Notes: generated from the sequence alone by a model not told the origin. Counted from the first letter of the stretch, positions 23,705 through 32,300 are shown. The stretch: 64,000 bases of DNA from Mesorhizobium qingshengii (GCF_027563465.1 NZ_JAPFQA010000009.1:1-64000); one strand, 5' to 3'. Program-made: numbers and translations.

Positions 23705-25096
23705 ATGACCGTACTCACACGCCGCGGACTTTTGAAAACTGCCGCGGTTGCTGGAGCGAGCGGGATCGGGCTCTCGGCCATGAAGTTTGGCGGCTGGGCC
23801 GCTGCCAGGCCTGAGCCGGTGGTGCTGCGCACAGCGAGGATCCAAGCGAAGCTTATGGATGTCGGCCAGACCAGGGACGTGCTGACTTATGGCGACGCCG
23901 GAATGCCGCCTGTGCTCAGAATGAGAAAAGGCGAGCCCTTCGCCGCGCGCCTTGTCAACGCGATCGACGATCCGACGACGATCCACTGGCACGGCATTCG
24001 CGTTCCAAACAAGATGGACGGTGTTCCGTTCCTGGTCCAGCCTTACGTCTACACCGGCGATCATTTCGACTATGCGTTCACGCCGCCCGACGCTGGCACC
24101 TTCTGGTATCATCCGCATTGCAACACGCTGACCCAGATCGGTCACGGCCTGACGGGCGTGATCGTGGTCGAGAATCCGGGCGATCCGAAATTCGATTCCG
24201 AGGTGGTCCTCAATCTGCGCGACTGGCGTCTCGGCGACGACGGCCAGTTCATCGAGCAGTTCCGGCCGCGTGATGCCGCGAGAACCGGCACGTACGGCAC
24301 GGTGCGCACGGCCAACTGGCTCGATCAGCCGCAATATGACGCGCCGGCCGGCGGGCTGGTGCGGCTGCGGGTCGCGATCACCGACGTCACGCGGATCTAT
24401 GCCTTTCGCGTCGACGGCAGCGAGGCGACAGTCATGGCGCTGGACGGCAATCCGGTGCCGCGGCGTTTTTCACCCGATGCCTTGCTGCTTGGGCCGGGAC
24501 AGCGCATGGAACTCGCCATACGCATGCCCGACGACGAGGGCGCGATCGTCAGCCTGCGAGACGTCAGGGGCACCAAGCCCAAGGTGCTGGCGACCCTGCG
24601 CGCGACTGGCAGCTCGCTCAAGCGTGACATTCGTGATCTTGCTCCGCTGGAGGCCAATCCAGTCGCCGAGGTCGATCTCACCGCCGCCCAGCATATTTCG
24701 CTGGCGCTCAGCGCCACGGCGGAAAACATCCCGAGTGATGGCATCTGCGGTTCACTTGGCTACAGCTTCTGGGCCATCAACAAGGTGCCGTGGTCAGGCG
24801 ATACATCAGATCCGACCGCGCCGCTGGCCGAATTGAAGCTCGGAGGCAGCTATGTCATCGACATGGAGAACCTGACGCCGCAATCCCATCCGATGCACTT
24901 GCACGGCATGAGCTTCAAGGTGTTGTCGTCCTCGACGCGCCCGGTTCAGCCACTGATTTCCGATACCTATCTCATCCAGCCCAACGAGAAGGTGAGCCTG
25001 GGCTTCGTCGCCGACAGTCCTGGCGACTGGCTGCTGCATTGCCACATCATCGAGCACCAGAAATCGGGTATGACGAGCTACTTTAGAGTGGTTTGA
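23705..25096 (+). CDS. Second multicopper oxidase (three-domain, Tat type)
   Basis: A 463-residue multicopper oxidase with a twin-arginine leader (LTRRGLLKTAAVAGA). Ligand motifs are HWHGIRVPNKMDG, WYHPHCNTLTQIGHG, HPMHLHGMSFKV and the T1 site HCHIIEHQKSGM. Unlike the first oxidase there is no Met-rich insertion, so its substrate may not be copper itself; a laccase-like or other metallo-oxidase role is possible. It is only distantly similar to the copy at 18810. It is separated from the ATPase by about 970 bp of weak coding content, so it is probably transcribed separately. Confidence 0.9.
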   Translation: MTVLTRRGLLKTAAVAGASGIGLSAMKFGGWAAARPEPVVLRTARIQAKLMDVGQTRDVLTYGDAGMPPVLRMRKGEPFAARLVNAIDDPTTIHWHGIRVPNKMDGVPFLVQPYVYTGDHFDYAFTPPDAGTFWYHPHCNTLTQIGHGLTGVIVVENPGDPKFDSEVVLNLRDWRLGDDGQFIEQFRPRDAARTGTYGTVRTANWLDQPQYDAPAGGLVRLRVAITDVTRIYAFRVDGSEATVMALDGNPVPRRFSPDALLLGPGQRMELAIRMPDDEGAIVSLRDVRGTKPKVLATLRATGSSLKRDIRDLAPLEANPVAEVDLTAAQHISLALSATAENIPSDGICGSLGYSFWAINKVPWSGDTSDPTAPLAELKLGGSYVIDMENLTPQSHPMHLHGMSFKVLSSSTRPVQPLISDTYLIQPNEKVSLGFVADSPGDWLLHCHIIEHQKSGMTSYFRVV

Positions 25097-25147
25097 AGCC
25101 GCGCAGCGAAGTCGTCAGGCCGTGAATCCGCGCCGTGCGATCAAGAC

Positions 25148-25168
25148 GGCATCAGCCTTCGTGATGCC
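25148..25168. terminator. Hairpin between convergent genes
   Basis: GGCATCA pairs with TGATGCC across a 7-nt loop in the 81-bp gap between the second oxidase and the convergent EIIB gene. T content after the stem is low on both strands, so it may be a weak bidirectional terminator. Confidence 0.4.
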
Positions 25169-25177
25169 TCGTGACCG

Positions 25178-25465
25178 TCACTTGCGCAGTTGCGCCTCGA
25201 TCTCGTCGAGCACCTTGTCCTTGCCGATGCCGGTGAGGAAGGCGAGGCCCTTGATCACCGGCTTGGTCACCGAAGCGGAGATCGGGGTGGTGGCGACGAT
25301 AAAGTCGACATTGTCGGCCAGTCCAGGCACCTCGGTGGCTTTTGCCTGCTGGGCATTGAAGGTGAGGCCGCGTTTCTTCATTTCCTCGGTGACGGCGACG
25401 TTGACCGCAGTCGAGGTGGCGATGCCCGTGCCGCAGGCAAAGAGGATCGTTTTCTGTCTGGACAT
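25178..25465 (-). CDS. PTS EIIB component, galactitol type
   Basis: A 95-residue cytoplasmic EIIB of the galactitol (Gat) family. The phosphocysteine is Cys11 in FACGTGIATST, the expected P-loop-like CGTGIATS motif, and the rest keeps the alternating strand/helix pattern. It would pass phosphate from EIIA to the incoming sugar alcohol at EIIC. It lies 17 bp after the EIIA gene on the minus strand. The galactitol specificity is a family-level call only; related systems carry other polyols. Confidence 0.85.
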   Translation of the reverse strand: MSRQKTILFACGTGIATSTAVNVAVTEEMKKRGLTFNAQQAKATEVPGLADNVDFIVATTPISASVTKPVIKGLAFLTGIGKDKVLDEIEAQLRK

Positions 25466-25482
25466 CTGCTTCTCCCTGGTTA

Positions 25483-25944
25483 TCAGCCGAGCACGGCACG
25501 CACGTCTTCGAGCGTCCTGGCCGACCTCAAGCCGTCCAATGCGTCTGGATTCTGGATGGTGGCCATGACGGACTGCAGCGCTTCAATCTGCTTGTCCTTG
25601 TCATTGATGGCAAGCAGGAAGACGAAGCCGACCGGCAGCTTCTCGTCGGGGTCTTCCATGTTGGCGAAGGTCACCGGTTGCTTCAGCGTGCCCATCGCGA
25701 TGCCCGGTTTCAGCACATGCTCCGGATCGGTGTGCGGCACCGCGACATTGTCGGCGCGCTCCAGCGGCAGTCCTGTCGGGATGGTCAATTCGCGGCGCAC
25801 GACCGCGTCGGCATAGGAGCTTTTGACATAGCCAAGGGCCTCCAGCCGGCCCGCCAGGATGCGGATGATCTCCTCATTGGTCGATGCATCGGATCCGAGC
25901 ACGATCGCTTGCGGGTCCAGAAGCTGCATGAGGCCATTCGACAT
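25483..25944 (-). CDS. PTS EIIA component, galactitol type
   Basis: A 153-residue EIIA of the fructose/mannitol/galactitol fold. The phosphorylated His is His71 in NVAVPHTDPEHV, and the glycine and proline context (TGLPLERADN) matches GatA-like proteins. It should take phosphate from HPr-type carriers and give it to EIIB. It is separated from the upstream EIIC gene by a perfect palindrome (25967-25992). The start at 25944 has no strong competitor. No PTS enzyme I or HPr gene is in the window. Confidence 0.85.
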   Translation of the reverse strand: MSNGLMQLLDPQAIVLGSDASTNEEIIRILAGRLEALGYVKSSYADAVVRRELTIPTGLPLERADNVAVPHTDPEHVLKPGIAMGTLKQPVTFANMEDPDEKLPVGFVFLLAINDKDKQIEALQSVMATIQNPDALDGLRSARTLEDVRAVLG

Positions 25945-25966
25945 GATTTCGTTCCATCCACAAAAG

Positions 25967-25992
25967 TCGTGCGCCCCTCGAGGGGCGCACGA
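25967..25992 (-). terminator. Intra-operon hairpin/attenuator between EIIC and EIIA genes
   Basis: A perfect 26-nt palindrome whose arms are TCGTGCGCCCCTC and GAGGGGCGCACGA. On the minus strand it is followed by CTTTTG, so the EIIC message would end in a strong hairpin with a short T-run. It may reduce read-through into EIIA/EIIB, or protect an mRNA end. Confidence 0.65.
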
Positions 25993-26021
25993 TCGCCTCT
26001 AATTCAAGACGACAGTCAGCT

Positions 26022-27428
26022 TCAGGCCGTGCCTTCGGCCGGCTCGTCCTCGGCGCCTGCCGCCCGCTCCCAGCCGAGCGTATTGCGGCGGTAGAGGACA
26101 AACAGTGCCGCGATGACCACCGCGATCGCGATAATGCCGACAAGCCCAAGCCCCTGGATTGCCTCGATGATCACGTAAGGCACCCACAGGAAGCCGTCGA
26201 CGACCGAAGTGATCTGCAGCGCATCCGCCGGCAGCTTGAAGCCCGATGCGACGGCGGCACTGGTGAACAGCGGCGCCAGCGCGTTGGCGACGTAGAAGCC
26301 GATGGCCAATGTCACCGTGCCGATCACCACCATGCGGAACACGTTGCCTTTGACCAAAGGCGCGGTCATGGCGACGATGAAGGGGATGACCGCCAGGTCG
26401 GCGAACAGGATGACGCGGTTGCCTGGCAGGATCACCGACAGGATGATCGCGATCGGCACGAGGATCAGCGACGACGAGATCGCCGCCGGGTGGCCGATCA
26501 GGATCGCCGAATCGAGGCCGACGAGAAGCTCGCGGTCACCGGTGCGCTTGCGCACGAATTCCTGTGCCGCGTCGGAAACCGGGATCAGCCCTTCCATCAG
26601 GATCTTGACCATGCGCGGCAAGAGCAGCATGACCGCGGCCAGCGTCATGCCGGTGCCGAGCACCTTGGCGAGCACCGTGCCGAGATCGCCGGCGTTGTAG
26701 AAGGCGATGGCGCCGAGCACGAGGCCGATGATCAGGCCCAGCACCACGGGTTCGCCGAACACGCCAAACCGGCGCTCGATGGTTTCCGTGTTGATGTTGA
26801 TGCGGTTGATGCCGGGAATGCGGTCCATGATCCAGTTCAGGATGATGGCGATCGGCAGGATCTGCGCCGAGGCAAGGTGCGGCACTGAAATGCCAGGCAC
26901 GCCGTAGAACTGCTGCACGGCGCGCGCCGACCAGTCGGCGAAGAGCAGCGACAGCGCCGCCACAAGTGCCGCGATGGCAATGCCATAGGCCAGATTGTCG
27001 GTTGCGGCGACGACGAGCGAGCCGACAAAGGCGAAGTGCCAGAAATTCCAGACGTCGACATTGAGCGTGCGCGTCATGCGGGTCAGCAACAGCACGATAT
27101 TGACCAGGATGCCGACCGGGATGACCCAAAGGCCGACCGACGAGCCGAAGGCGATCGCGGCCGCCGAGGGCCAGCCGACATCGATGATGTCGCGATGGAT
27201 TCCGGTGTTGGTGACGATGGCCTTGGCAACGTCGCCGATCGACGTGAACATGAGGCCGAGCACCAGATTGATGCCGATAAAGGCGACGCCGATGGTGACG
27301 GCGGCGCGAAAGGCCTTGCTGACCTTTGCTCCCAGAACCACGGCAATGATGAAAATGACGATCGGCAGCAGGATCGTAGCGCCGAGCGTGTCGATGGCCC
27401 CCTTGAGGCCAGCGAGAACAGTGTCCAT
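26022..27428 (-). CDS. PTS EIIC component, galactitol type
   Basis: A 468-residue polytopic membrane protein of the Gat-type EIIC family, with about 10-12 hydrophobic segments (e.g. ATILLPIVIFIIAVVLG near residues 17-33 and AVMLLLPRMVKILMEGLIP). It forms the transmembrane sugar channel. I chose the ATG at 27428 because GGGAGGAAG is directly upstream, and the 47-residue extension to 27569 has no membrane character. It is the first gene of the minus-strand PTS set, ahead of EIIA and EIIB. The C-terminal tail (RRNTLGWERAAGAEDEPAEG) is short and polar. The substrate is not known; a polyol is likely. Confidence 0.85.
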   Translation of the reverse strand: MDTVLAGLKGAIDTLGATILLPIVIFIIAVVLGAKVSKAFRAAVTIGVAFIGINLVLGLMFTSIGDVAKAIVTNTGIHRDIIDVGWPSAAAIAFGSSVGLWVIPVGILVNIVLLLTRMTRTLNVDVWNFWHFAFVGSLVVAATDNLAYGIAIAALVAALSLLFADWSARAVQQFYGVPGISVPHLASAQILPIAIILNWIMDRIPGINRININTETIERRFGVFGEPVVLGLIIGLVLGAIAFYNAGDLGTVLAKVLGTGMTLAAVMLLLPRMVKILMEGLIPVSDAAQEFVRKRTGDRELLVGLDSAILIGHPAAISSSLILVPIAIILSVILPGNRVILFADLAVIPFIVAMTAPLVKGNVFRMVVIGTVTLAIGFYVANALAPLFTSAAVASGFKLPADALQITSVVDGFLWVPYVIIEAIQGLGLVGIIAIAVVIAALFVLYRRNTLGWERAAGAEDEPAEGTA

Positions 27429-27789
27429 TCTTCCTCCCCTGGAGCACCGGGCCCTACGCCCGGCGCTTCGCAATGATGCTCCGTTGATCTCATCCAACGC
27501 CTTTGCCGCCAAGCCTTGCGCAAAGGCACTCCCCAATCTGCCGTGCGGCGGAATGCTCCCCCGATTCATGTACCGGGATGAACATTTGCCTTTGTCAGCA
27601 AACGAATGTTTTATTGGGGCTGTTCACGACAATGTCAATCGGCAACCCTTTGGGCCAATCGAACCTCGGCGAACGCGCCTTTCCCCGGCGATTTCGCTGG
27701 AAATTGCCGCCCGCGACCGGTTTTGTTGGCAAATGGGGCTCGTTCCCTGCTAATCCGGCCACACATCAAGAAGCTGTGGACATCCTCGC
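27429..27789. promoter_or_regulatory. Divergent control region of PTS and SAF oxidoreductase
   Basis: A 361-bp gap between two divergent genes with no convincing small gene. It contains the candidate operator listed at 27581-27610, an AT-richer stretch around 27608-27650 and the likely start sites of both genes. The reading frames that cross it show no domain. Confidence 0.4.
27581..27610. promoter_or_regulatory. Candidate operator (30-bp inverted repeat)
   Basis: Outer arms AACATT and AATGTT are exactly 30 bp end to end. Inside them TTTGC and GCAAA form a second inverted pair. This is typical of a DeoR- or GntR-type operator for a sugar operon. No matching regulator is encoded next to it. 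Confidence 0.45.
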
Positions 27790-29106
27790 ATGACCAATGT
27801 CGCCCTGACCGGGCTTGCCCACGATCTCGCCAGGCGTGCGGCCGAGGGCCGTCCCGTGCGCATTGGCGTCATCGGTTCCGGCGAGATGGGTACCGACCTG
27901 GTCACGCAAGGCATGCTGATGCCTGGCATTTCGGTTTGCGCGGTCTCGACACGGCGCCCGCACACCGCGCGCGCGGCCATCCGCATTGCCTATGGTGACG
28001 AAGCCATGGCGGTCGAAGCCGACTCCGCATCGAAAGTCACCGGCGCCATCGAGAGCGGCAAGATCGCCATCACCTCCAACGAGATGCTGGTCACCAATCC
28101 GCTGATCGATGTCGTCATCGACGCCACCGGCAAGCCGGGCGTCGCCGCCGATTTCGACCTGATGGCGATGGAGCACGGCAAGCATCTGGTGATGATGAAT
28201 GTCGAGGCCGACGTCACCATCGGCTGCTATCTCAAGCAGCAGGCCGACCGGCTTGGCGTCGTCTATTCGGTCGGCGCCGGCGACGAACCGTCAAGCTGCA
28301 TGGAACTGATCGAGTTCGCGTCCGCGCTTGGGCTGACCATCGTCTCGGCCGGCAAAGGCAAGAACAACCCCCTCAACCACGATGCCGTACCGGACGACTA
28401 TCGCGAGGAAGCGCTACGCCGCAACATGAACCCGCGCATGCTGGTCGAATTCGTCGACGGCTCCAAGACCATGGTCGAGATGTGCGCCATCGCCAATGCC
28501 ACCGGGCTGGTGCCTGATGTGCCCGGCATGCACGGCCCGAAGGCCGATCGCGACGACCTCGCCAAGGTGCTGATTCCGCGCGAGGATGGCGGTCTGCTCA
28601 CGAAGAAGGGCGTCGTCGATTACACGGTCGGCAAGGGCGTCGCGCCCGGTGTCTTCGTTATCGTCGAGGCGACGCATCCGCGCGTCATCGAGCGCATGGA
28701 CGATCTGCATATCGGCCACGGACCCTACTACAGCCTCTTCAGGCCCTATCATTTGACCTCGCTGGAGGTGCCGTTGACCGCCGCTCGCATCGTGCTTTTC
28801 GGCAAGCCCGACATGGTGCCGCTGCCGCGGCCGGTGGCCGAGGTGTGCGCGGTCGCCAAGCGCGATCTCGCCGCCGGCGAGACCTTCGATTCGATCGGCG
28901 AGACCTGCTATCGCTCGTGGACGATGACCGTCGGCGAAGCCCGCGCCCAGCGCGCCGTGCCGGTCGGCCTGCTCGAGGGCGGCACGGTGCTGAAAGCGGT
29001 CAGGAAAGGCGAATTGCTGACCGCCGACAATGCCGCGCCCGACCCGACGACGAGGCTGTTCGCCCTGCGCCGATTGCAGGACGCGATGCTGTACGGAGCG
29101 AACTGA
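27790..29106 (+). CDS. SAF-domain NAD(P)-dependent oxidoreductase, homoserine-dehydrogenase-like
   Basis: A 438-residue protein. The N-terminal Rossmann fold (residues 23-31 GVIGSGEMG) and the middle segment DVVIDATGKPG, MNVEADVTIG and KGKNNPLNHDAVPDD place it among homoserine-dehydrogenase-like NAD(P) oxidoreductases. The C-terminal part (LAAGETFDSIGE, PVGLLEGG, KGELLTADN) is a SAF domain. Proteins of this fusion type are often misannotated as FlgA, and relatives occur in sugar-acid and polyol pathways. Its divergence from the PTS genes suggests it acts on the imported sugar phosphate or its product. The exact substrate is unknown. Its stop lies 4 bp from the convergent proC stop. Confidence 0.8.
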   Translation: MTNVALTGLAHDLARRAAEGRPVRIGVIGSGEMGTDLVTQGMLMPGISVCAVSTRRPHTARAAIRIAYGDEAMAVEADSASKVTGAIESGKIAITSNEMLVTNPLIDVVIDATGKPGVAADFDLMAMEHGKHLVMMNVEADVTIGCYLKQQADRLGVVYSVGAGDEPSSCMELIEFASALGLTIVSAGKGKNNPLNHDAVPDDYREEALRRNMNPRMLVEFVDGSKTMVEMCAIANATGLVPDVPGMHGPKADRDDLAKVLIPREDGGLLTKKGVVDYTVGKGVAPGVFVIVEATHPRVIERMDDLHIGHGPYYSLFRPYHLTSLEVPLTAARIVLFGKPDMVPLPRPVAEVCAVAKRDLAAGETFDSIGETCYRSWTMTVGEARAQRAVPVGLLEGGTVLKAVRKGELLTADNAAPDPTTRLFALRRLQDAMLYGAN

Positions 29107-29110
29107 GGCT

Positions 29111-29926
29111 CTATTTCCCCAGTTCGATCGACCGCAGCCGCGCCGCTTCGATCGCTTCGGTCAGCAGATTTGTCAGCCGGTCCTCGCCCATCAGCACGCC
29201 AAGGGCCGCTGCCGTCGTCCCGTTGGGGCTGGTCACCTGCTGGCGCAGGACACCTGGTTCCTCACCACTTTCGGCGGCGAGCGAGGCAGCGCCGTAGACG
29301 GTCTGCATGGCGAGCAGCTTGGCGGTCGTTGTCGGCAGCCCGGCTTTCTCGGCGGCGACGGTCAGCGCTTCGATGAAATGGAAGATGTAGGCCGGCCCCG
29401 ATCCCGACACGGCGGTGACCGCATCCATCAGGCCCTCGTCTTCGATGGTGGCCACTTGACCGCTCGCCGAAAGCAGATCGGCGACGAAACGCTTGGTCTC
29501 ATCCGAGACCAGCCTGTTGGAAAACACCACCATCATGCCCTTGCCGATCGCCGCGGGCGTGTTGGGCATGCAGCGCACGATCGGCGCGCGGTTGCCCAGG
29601 ATCGCCTCGAAGGTGGCGACGGGCGTGCCGGCGGCGATGCTGACGAAGGTGGTGCGGCCATCGCCGAAACGCTTGTAGCTGGCGGTAACGTCGCGGATCA
29701 CCTGCGGCTTCACCGCGATGACGACGAGATCAGGCACGGCATCGGCTGGAATATCGCTGGCATCCGCGGCGGCGCCGCAGCCGAGCGCTGCCGCGCGATT
29801 GCGAAGGTCTGCATTGGGCTCGACCACGAAAACCGCCGATGGATGAAGCTTGCCGGATTTCAGCCAGCCGGCAAGCATGGCGTAACCCATATTGCCGCAG
29901 CCGGCGAGAACAAGCCTGATCGTCAT
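29111..29926 (-). CDS. proC: Pyrroline-5-carboxylate reductase
   Basis: A 271-residue enzyme for the last step of proline synthesis: 1-pyrroline-5-carboxylate to proline with NAD(P)H. It has the dinucleotide motif AGCGNMG (about residues 8-14), the VIAVKPQ strand, the family signature SGSGPAYIFHFIEAL and the RCMPNTPAAIGKGM block. Length and order of motifs fit the family throughout. It lies on the minus strand, 60 bp after the Wzy-like gene. The neighbouring PTS and EPS genes are unrelated functionally. Confidence 0.93.
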   Translation of the reverse strand: MTIRLVLAGCGNMGYAMLAGWLKSGKLHPSAVFVVEPNADLRNRAAALGCGAAADASDIPADAVPDLVVIAVKPQVIRDVTASYKRFGDGRTTFVSIAAGTPVATFEAILGNRAPIVRCMPNTPAAIGKGMMVVFSNRLVSDETKRFVADLLSASGQVATIEDEGLMDAVTAVSGSGPAYIFHFIEALTVAAEKAGLPTTTAKLLAMQTVYGAASLAAESGEEPGVLRQQVTSPNGTTAAALGVLMGEDRLTNLLTEAIEAARLRSIELGK

Positions 29927-29986
29927 GGAAACCCCTCCGAAGGAAGGCCATCACATAGACGCTCGCGCATCCGTGGGGAAGCCCCG

Positions 29987-31339
29987 TCAGGACGGAGGGG
30001 AAAATCGCTCCCCGCGATCTGGGTTGCGCACCGCGATCGGCCGCAGCGAGACTTGCCTGAGGCCAAGCACGCCGAGCACGAAGAACAGCCAGACCGGGTC
30101 GCCGCGATGGAAGAAGAAGCTCTCGAGGAAAGCGTTGAGCGCGGTGAACAGCACCACCATCATGAAAAAGTCGCCGAGATAGATGTTTTCCTTGCGCAAC
30201 GGAATGCGCATGTAGTCGCGCAGCGGCGCGATGAGGAAGGCATAGACCGCGACGCAAAGTGCCGGAATGCCCATCAGCACGGCGATGTCGAGATAGCCGT
30301 CATGGCCGTGCACGATGGTTCGGATGTCCCAGGGCCGGTCGAAGGGCTGGTCCTGGTTGAGCAGCAGCGGCGTGCCCCAGAAGCTCTCGTAGCCGTAACC
30401 GGTCCATGGCTTCTTCGCCAGCATGGAGCCGGCGAACTCCCACAGCGTCGTGCGGCCGGTATAGGTGAGGTCGGGGAAATAGGTCGCCGCCAGCTGTTTC
30501 ACCGGCGGCAGGAAGACGATCCCCAACGTGCCGACCGCCGTGGCCATGATCGCCAGCGCGAACAGGATCGGGGTGCCGAGCCGCATGCCCATCAGGCTCG
30601 GAAACATGACGATCAGGATCGAGAACGGCACCAGGCCGGCCGTCGTCTTGGAGCCGGTGTGCAGCATGAAGATCATCGCCGCGCAGAAGATCCCCGCGCC
30701 CCAGAACCGCTGCCCGCGCCGGTAGAGATAGAGTCCGGCGAAGCTGAAACAGGCCATGATCGGCCCGGCGATGTTCTTGTGGGTGAACACGCCGCGCCAC
30801 AGGCCCGCATGCTCGGGTTCCTGTGAGTCGGCCGTGTGCATCGCCTCGTGCGGAAAGACGATGAGGCCGAGATAGGACAGTCCCATGACCACGACGGCGG
30901 TGAAGATAATGACTTTTGAGAAGGCTTCGGCGTCGCGCGGCAACACCAGGATCGTCGCCATCGTCAAAATGCCGATCAGTGTGAACGAGGCCGCGCGCAT
31001 GGCCGACGGCGGATCGGTTGCCATCACCACCGACAGGAAGAAAAAGCCCAGCATCAGCATCCAGGACGGGCTGAGCAGCGAACGCACGATGCGCGGATCG
31101 GCGAAAGCCATCAGCGAGAAGATCGAAACGGCACCGAGCGAGCTGAAACCGAGCTGGTTGACGATGTCGCCGCCTTGACCGGTCAGTTCGGCGCCGGCCG
31201 GCTGGAACGGGCGGAAGGACACCATGATGACAGTGAACAGAAGCGCCGCGATCGCGGTCGCCACGCCTTCGCGCGTGAACACGGCGCTGAGCGGTGCGCG
31301 CTCAGTTTTTCTCAGGCTGGCGGTACTGCTCATTGGCAT
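29987..31339 (-). CDS. Wzy-like O-antigen polymerase/ligase (ExoQ-like)
   Basis: A 450-residue polytopic inner-membrane protein with about 10-12 hydrophobic segments. The large periplasmic loop carries AGLWRGVFTHKNIAGP, the K/N-rich region characteristic of O-antigen ligase/Wzy proteins such as ExoQ. A later loop holds YTGRTTLWEF and GYGYESFWG. It should polymerise or ligate lipid-linked polysaccharide repeats at the periplasmic side. Its start overlaps the end of the GT2 gene by 38 bp, so the two are translated together. ExoQ-like is a resemblance, not a proven assignment. Confidence 0.85.
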   Translation of the reverse strand: MPMSSTASLRKTERAPLSAVFTREGVATAIAALLFTVIMVSFRPFQPAGAELTGQGGDIVNQLGFSSLGAVSIFSLMAFADPRIVRSLLSPSWMLMLGFFFLSVVMATDPPSAMRAASFTLIGILTMATILVLPRDAEAFSKVIIFTAVVVMGLSYLGLIVFPHEAMHTADSQEPEHAGLWRGVFTHKNIAGPIMACFSFAGLYLYRRGQRFWGAGIFCAAMIFMLHTGSKTTAGLVPFSILIVMFPSLMGMRLGTPILFALAIMATAVGTLGIVFLPPVKQLAATYFPDLTYTGRTTLWEFAGSMLAKKPWTGYGYESFWGTPLLLNQDQPFDRPWDIRTIVHGHDGYLDIAVLMGIPALCVAVYAFLIAPLRDYMRIPLRKENIYLGDFFMMVVLFTALNAFLESFFFHRGDPVWLFFVLGVLGLRQVSLRPIAVRNPDRGERFSPPS

Positions 31340-32300
31340 ATCCGAATTCGGCCATCACGCGGCCGAGCGCCACATGGACAGGGTAGATGGCGATCGCCGG
31401 CGATCCTGTTCGCGCCAGCCGGGCCATGCCGCGAAACGGCGAGGCGGCTAGCAGCGCCAGGCTCTTCAGCAGCACCTTGGCGCCGGCCAGCGGCGTGCCA
31501 GCGCGCTTCTTCTTTTCGACCAGCGTCGAGATCACGCCGTTGCGCAGGCTGCGGGCACGGATCCAGTCGGCTTCCACGCGCCGGGCCGGAACGGTTTCCT
31601 GCACCTTGGCCTCGGCGCACCAGCCGAGCACAAAGCCCTTCTGCGCCGATCGGCTGAGAAAGTCGGAATCGCCGCCGCCCATGAAGTTGAATTTCAGGTC
31701 GAGAAAAGGCGGCCCCATGGCGGTGAGCACGTTGCGGCCGACCAGAAGATTGCCTGACGAATAAAGCGCCGGCACCCGTCCTGTCATCCGGTAGGGAGGC
31801 GCGAAGACCGGATGTTCGGCCCATCTCGCATGAGTGGGATCGGCAAACACAGGCACCTGCGGGCCGCCGACGATATCGGCGCCGAGCGCCTCCGCCGCCC
31901 CGCACATCCGTTCCAGCCACTGCGGATCGGCGATCTCGTCATCGTCGATGACCAGCAAATGCCTGAAGTTCGGGAATTGCAGGATCGCCGTCTGCCAGCC
32001 GGCATTGTAGGCGCTGCAATTGCCGCGCGCATGCGCGATGATCACCATGCCCGACATCTCGCCGTGCTCGAACAGCGGCAGCGCCGCCTTGGCGCCCGCG
32101 CGCGCCTCGGCTTCGTTTTCCATGACGATGACGGCAAAGCGCCTGGTGGTTTGCTGCGCCCGTAGCGACGCCAGCGTTTCCAGGAGCTGCTCCGGGCGCT
32201 TGAAGGTCGGCAAGGTGACGACGGCTTCGACGGCCTCCACGTCAAGCCGGGGAGACCGTCCCGCGATCGATACCGAACCGTCCGATGGCAAAGGGATCAT
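31302..32300 (-). CDS. GT2-family glycosyltransferase
   Basis: A 332-residue glycosyltransferase of GT-A type (family 2). It has AVVTLPTFKRPEQLLETLASL at the donor-binding strand, the DxD-like LLVIDDDEIADP, and the later GGGDSDFLSRSA that positions the acceptor base. It should transfer a sugar from a nucleotide donor to a lipid-linked oligosaccharide on the cytoplasmic side. I preferred the ATG at 32300; a GTG at 32366 would add 22 residues rich in Pro and Gly. It diverges from the GT4-like gene at 32473 and overlaps the Wzy-like gene. Confidence 0.85.
   Translation of the reverse strand: MIPLPSDGSVSIAGRSPRLDVEAVEAVVTLPTFKRPEQLLETLASLRAQQTTRRFAVIVMENEAEARAGAKAALPLFEHGEMSGMVIIAHARGNCSAYNAGWQTAILQFPNFRHLLVIDDDEIADPQWLERMCGAAEALGADIVGGPQVPVFADPTHARWAEHPVFAPPYRMTGRVPALYSSGNLLVGRNVLTAMGPPFLDLKFNFMGGGDSDFLSRSAQKGFVLGWCAEAKVQETVPARRVEADWIRARSLRNGVISTLVEKKKRAGTPLAGAKVLLKSLALLAASPFRGMARLARTGSPAIAIYPVHVALGRVMAEFGYANEQYRQPEKN

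Noticed and set aside
29030..30826. 598-residue plus-strand frame over proC and the Wzy-like gene
   Set aside because: Antisense to two recognised genes, with extreme Arg/His/Gln content; no domain.
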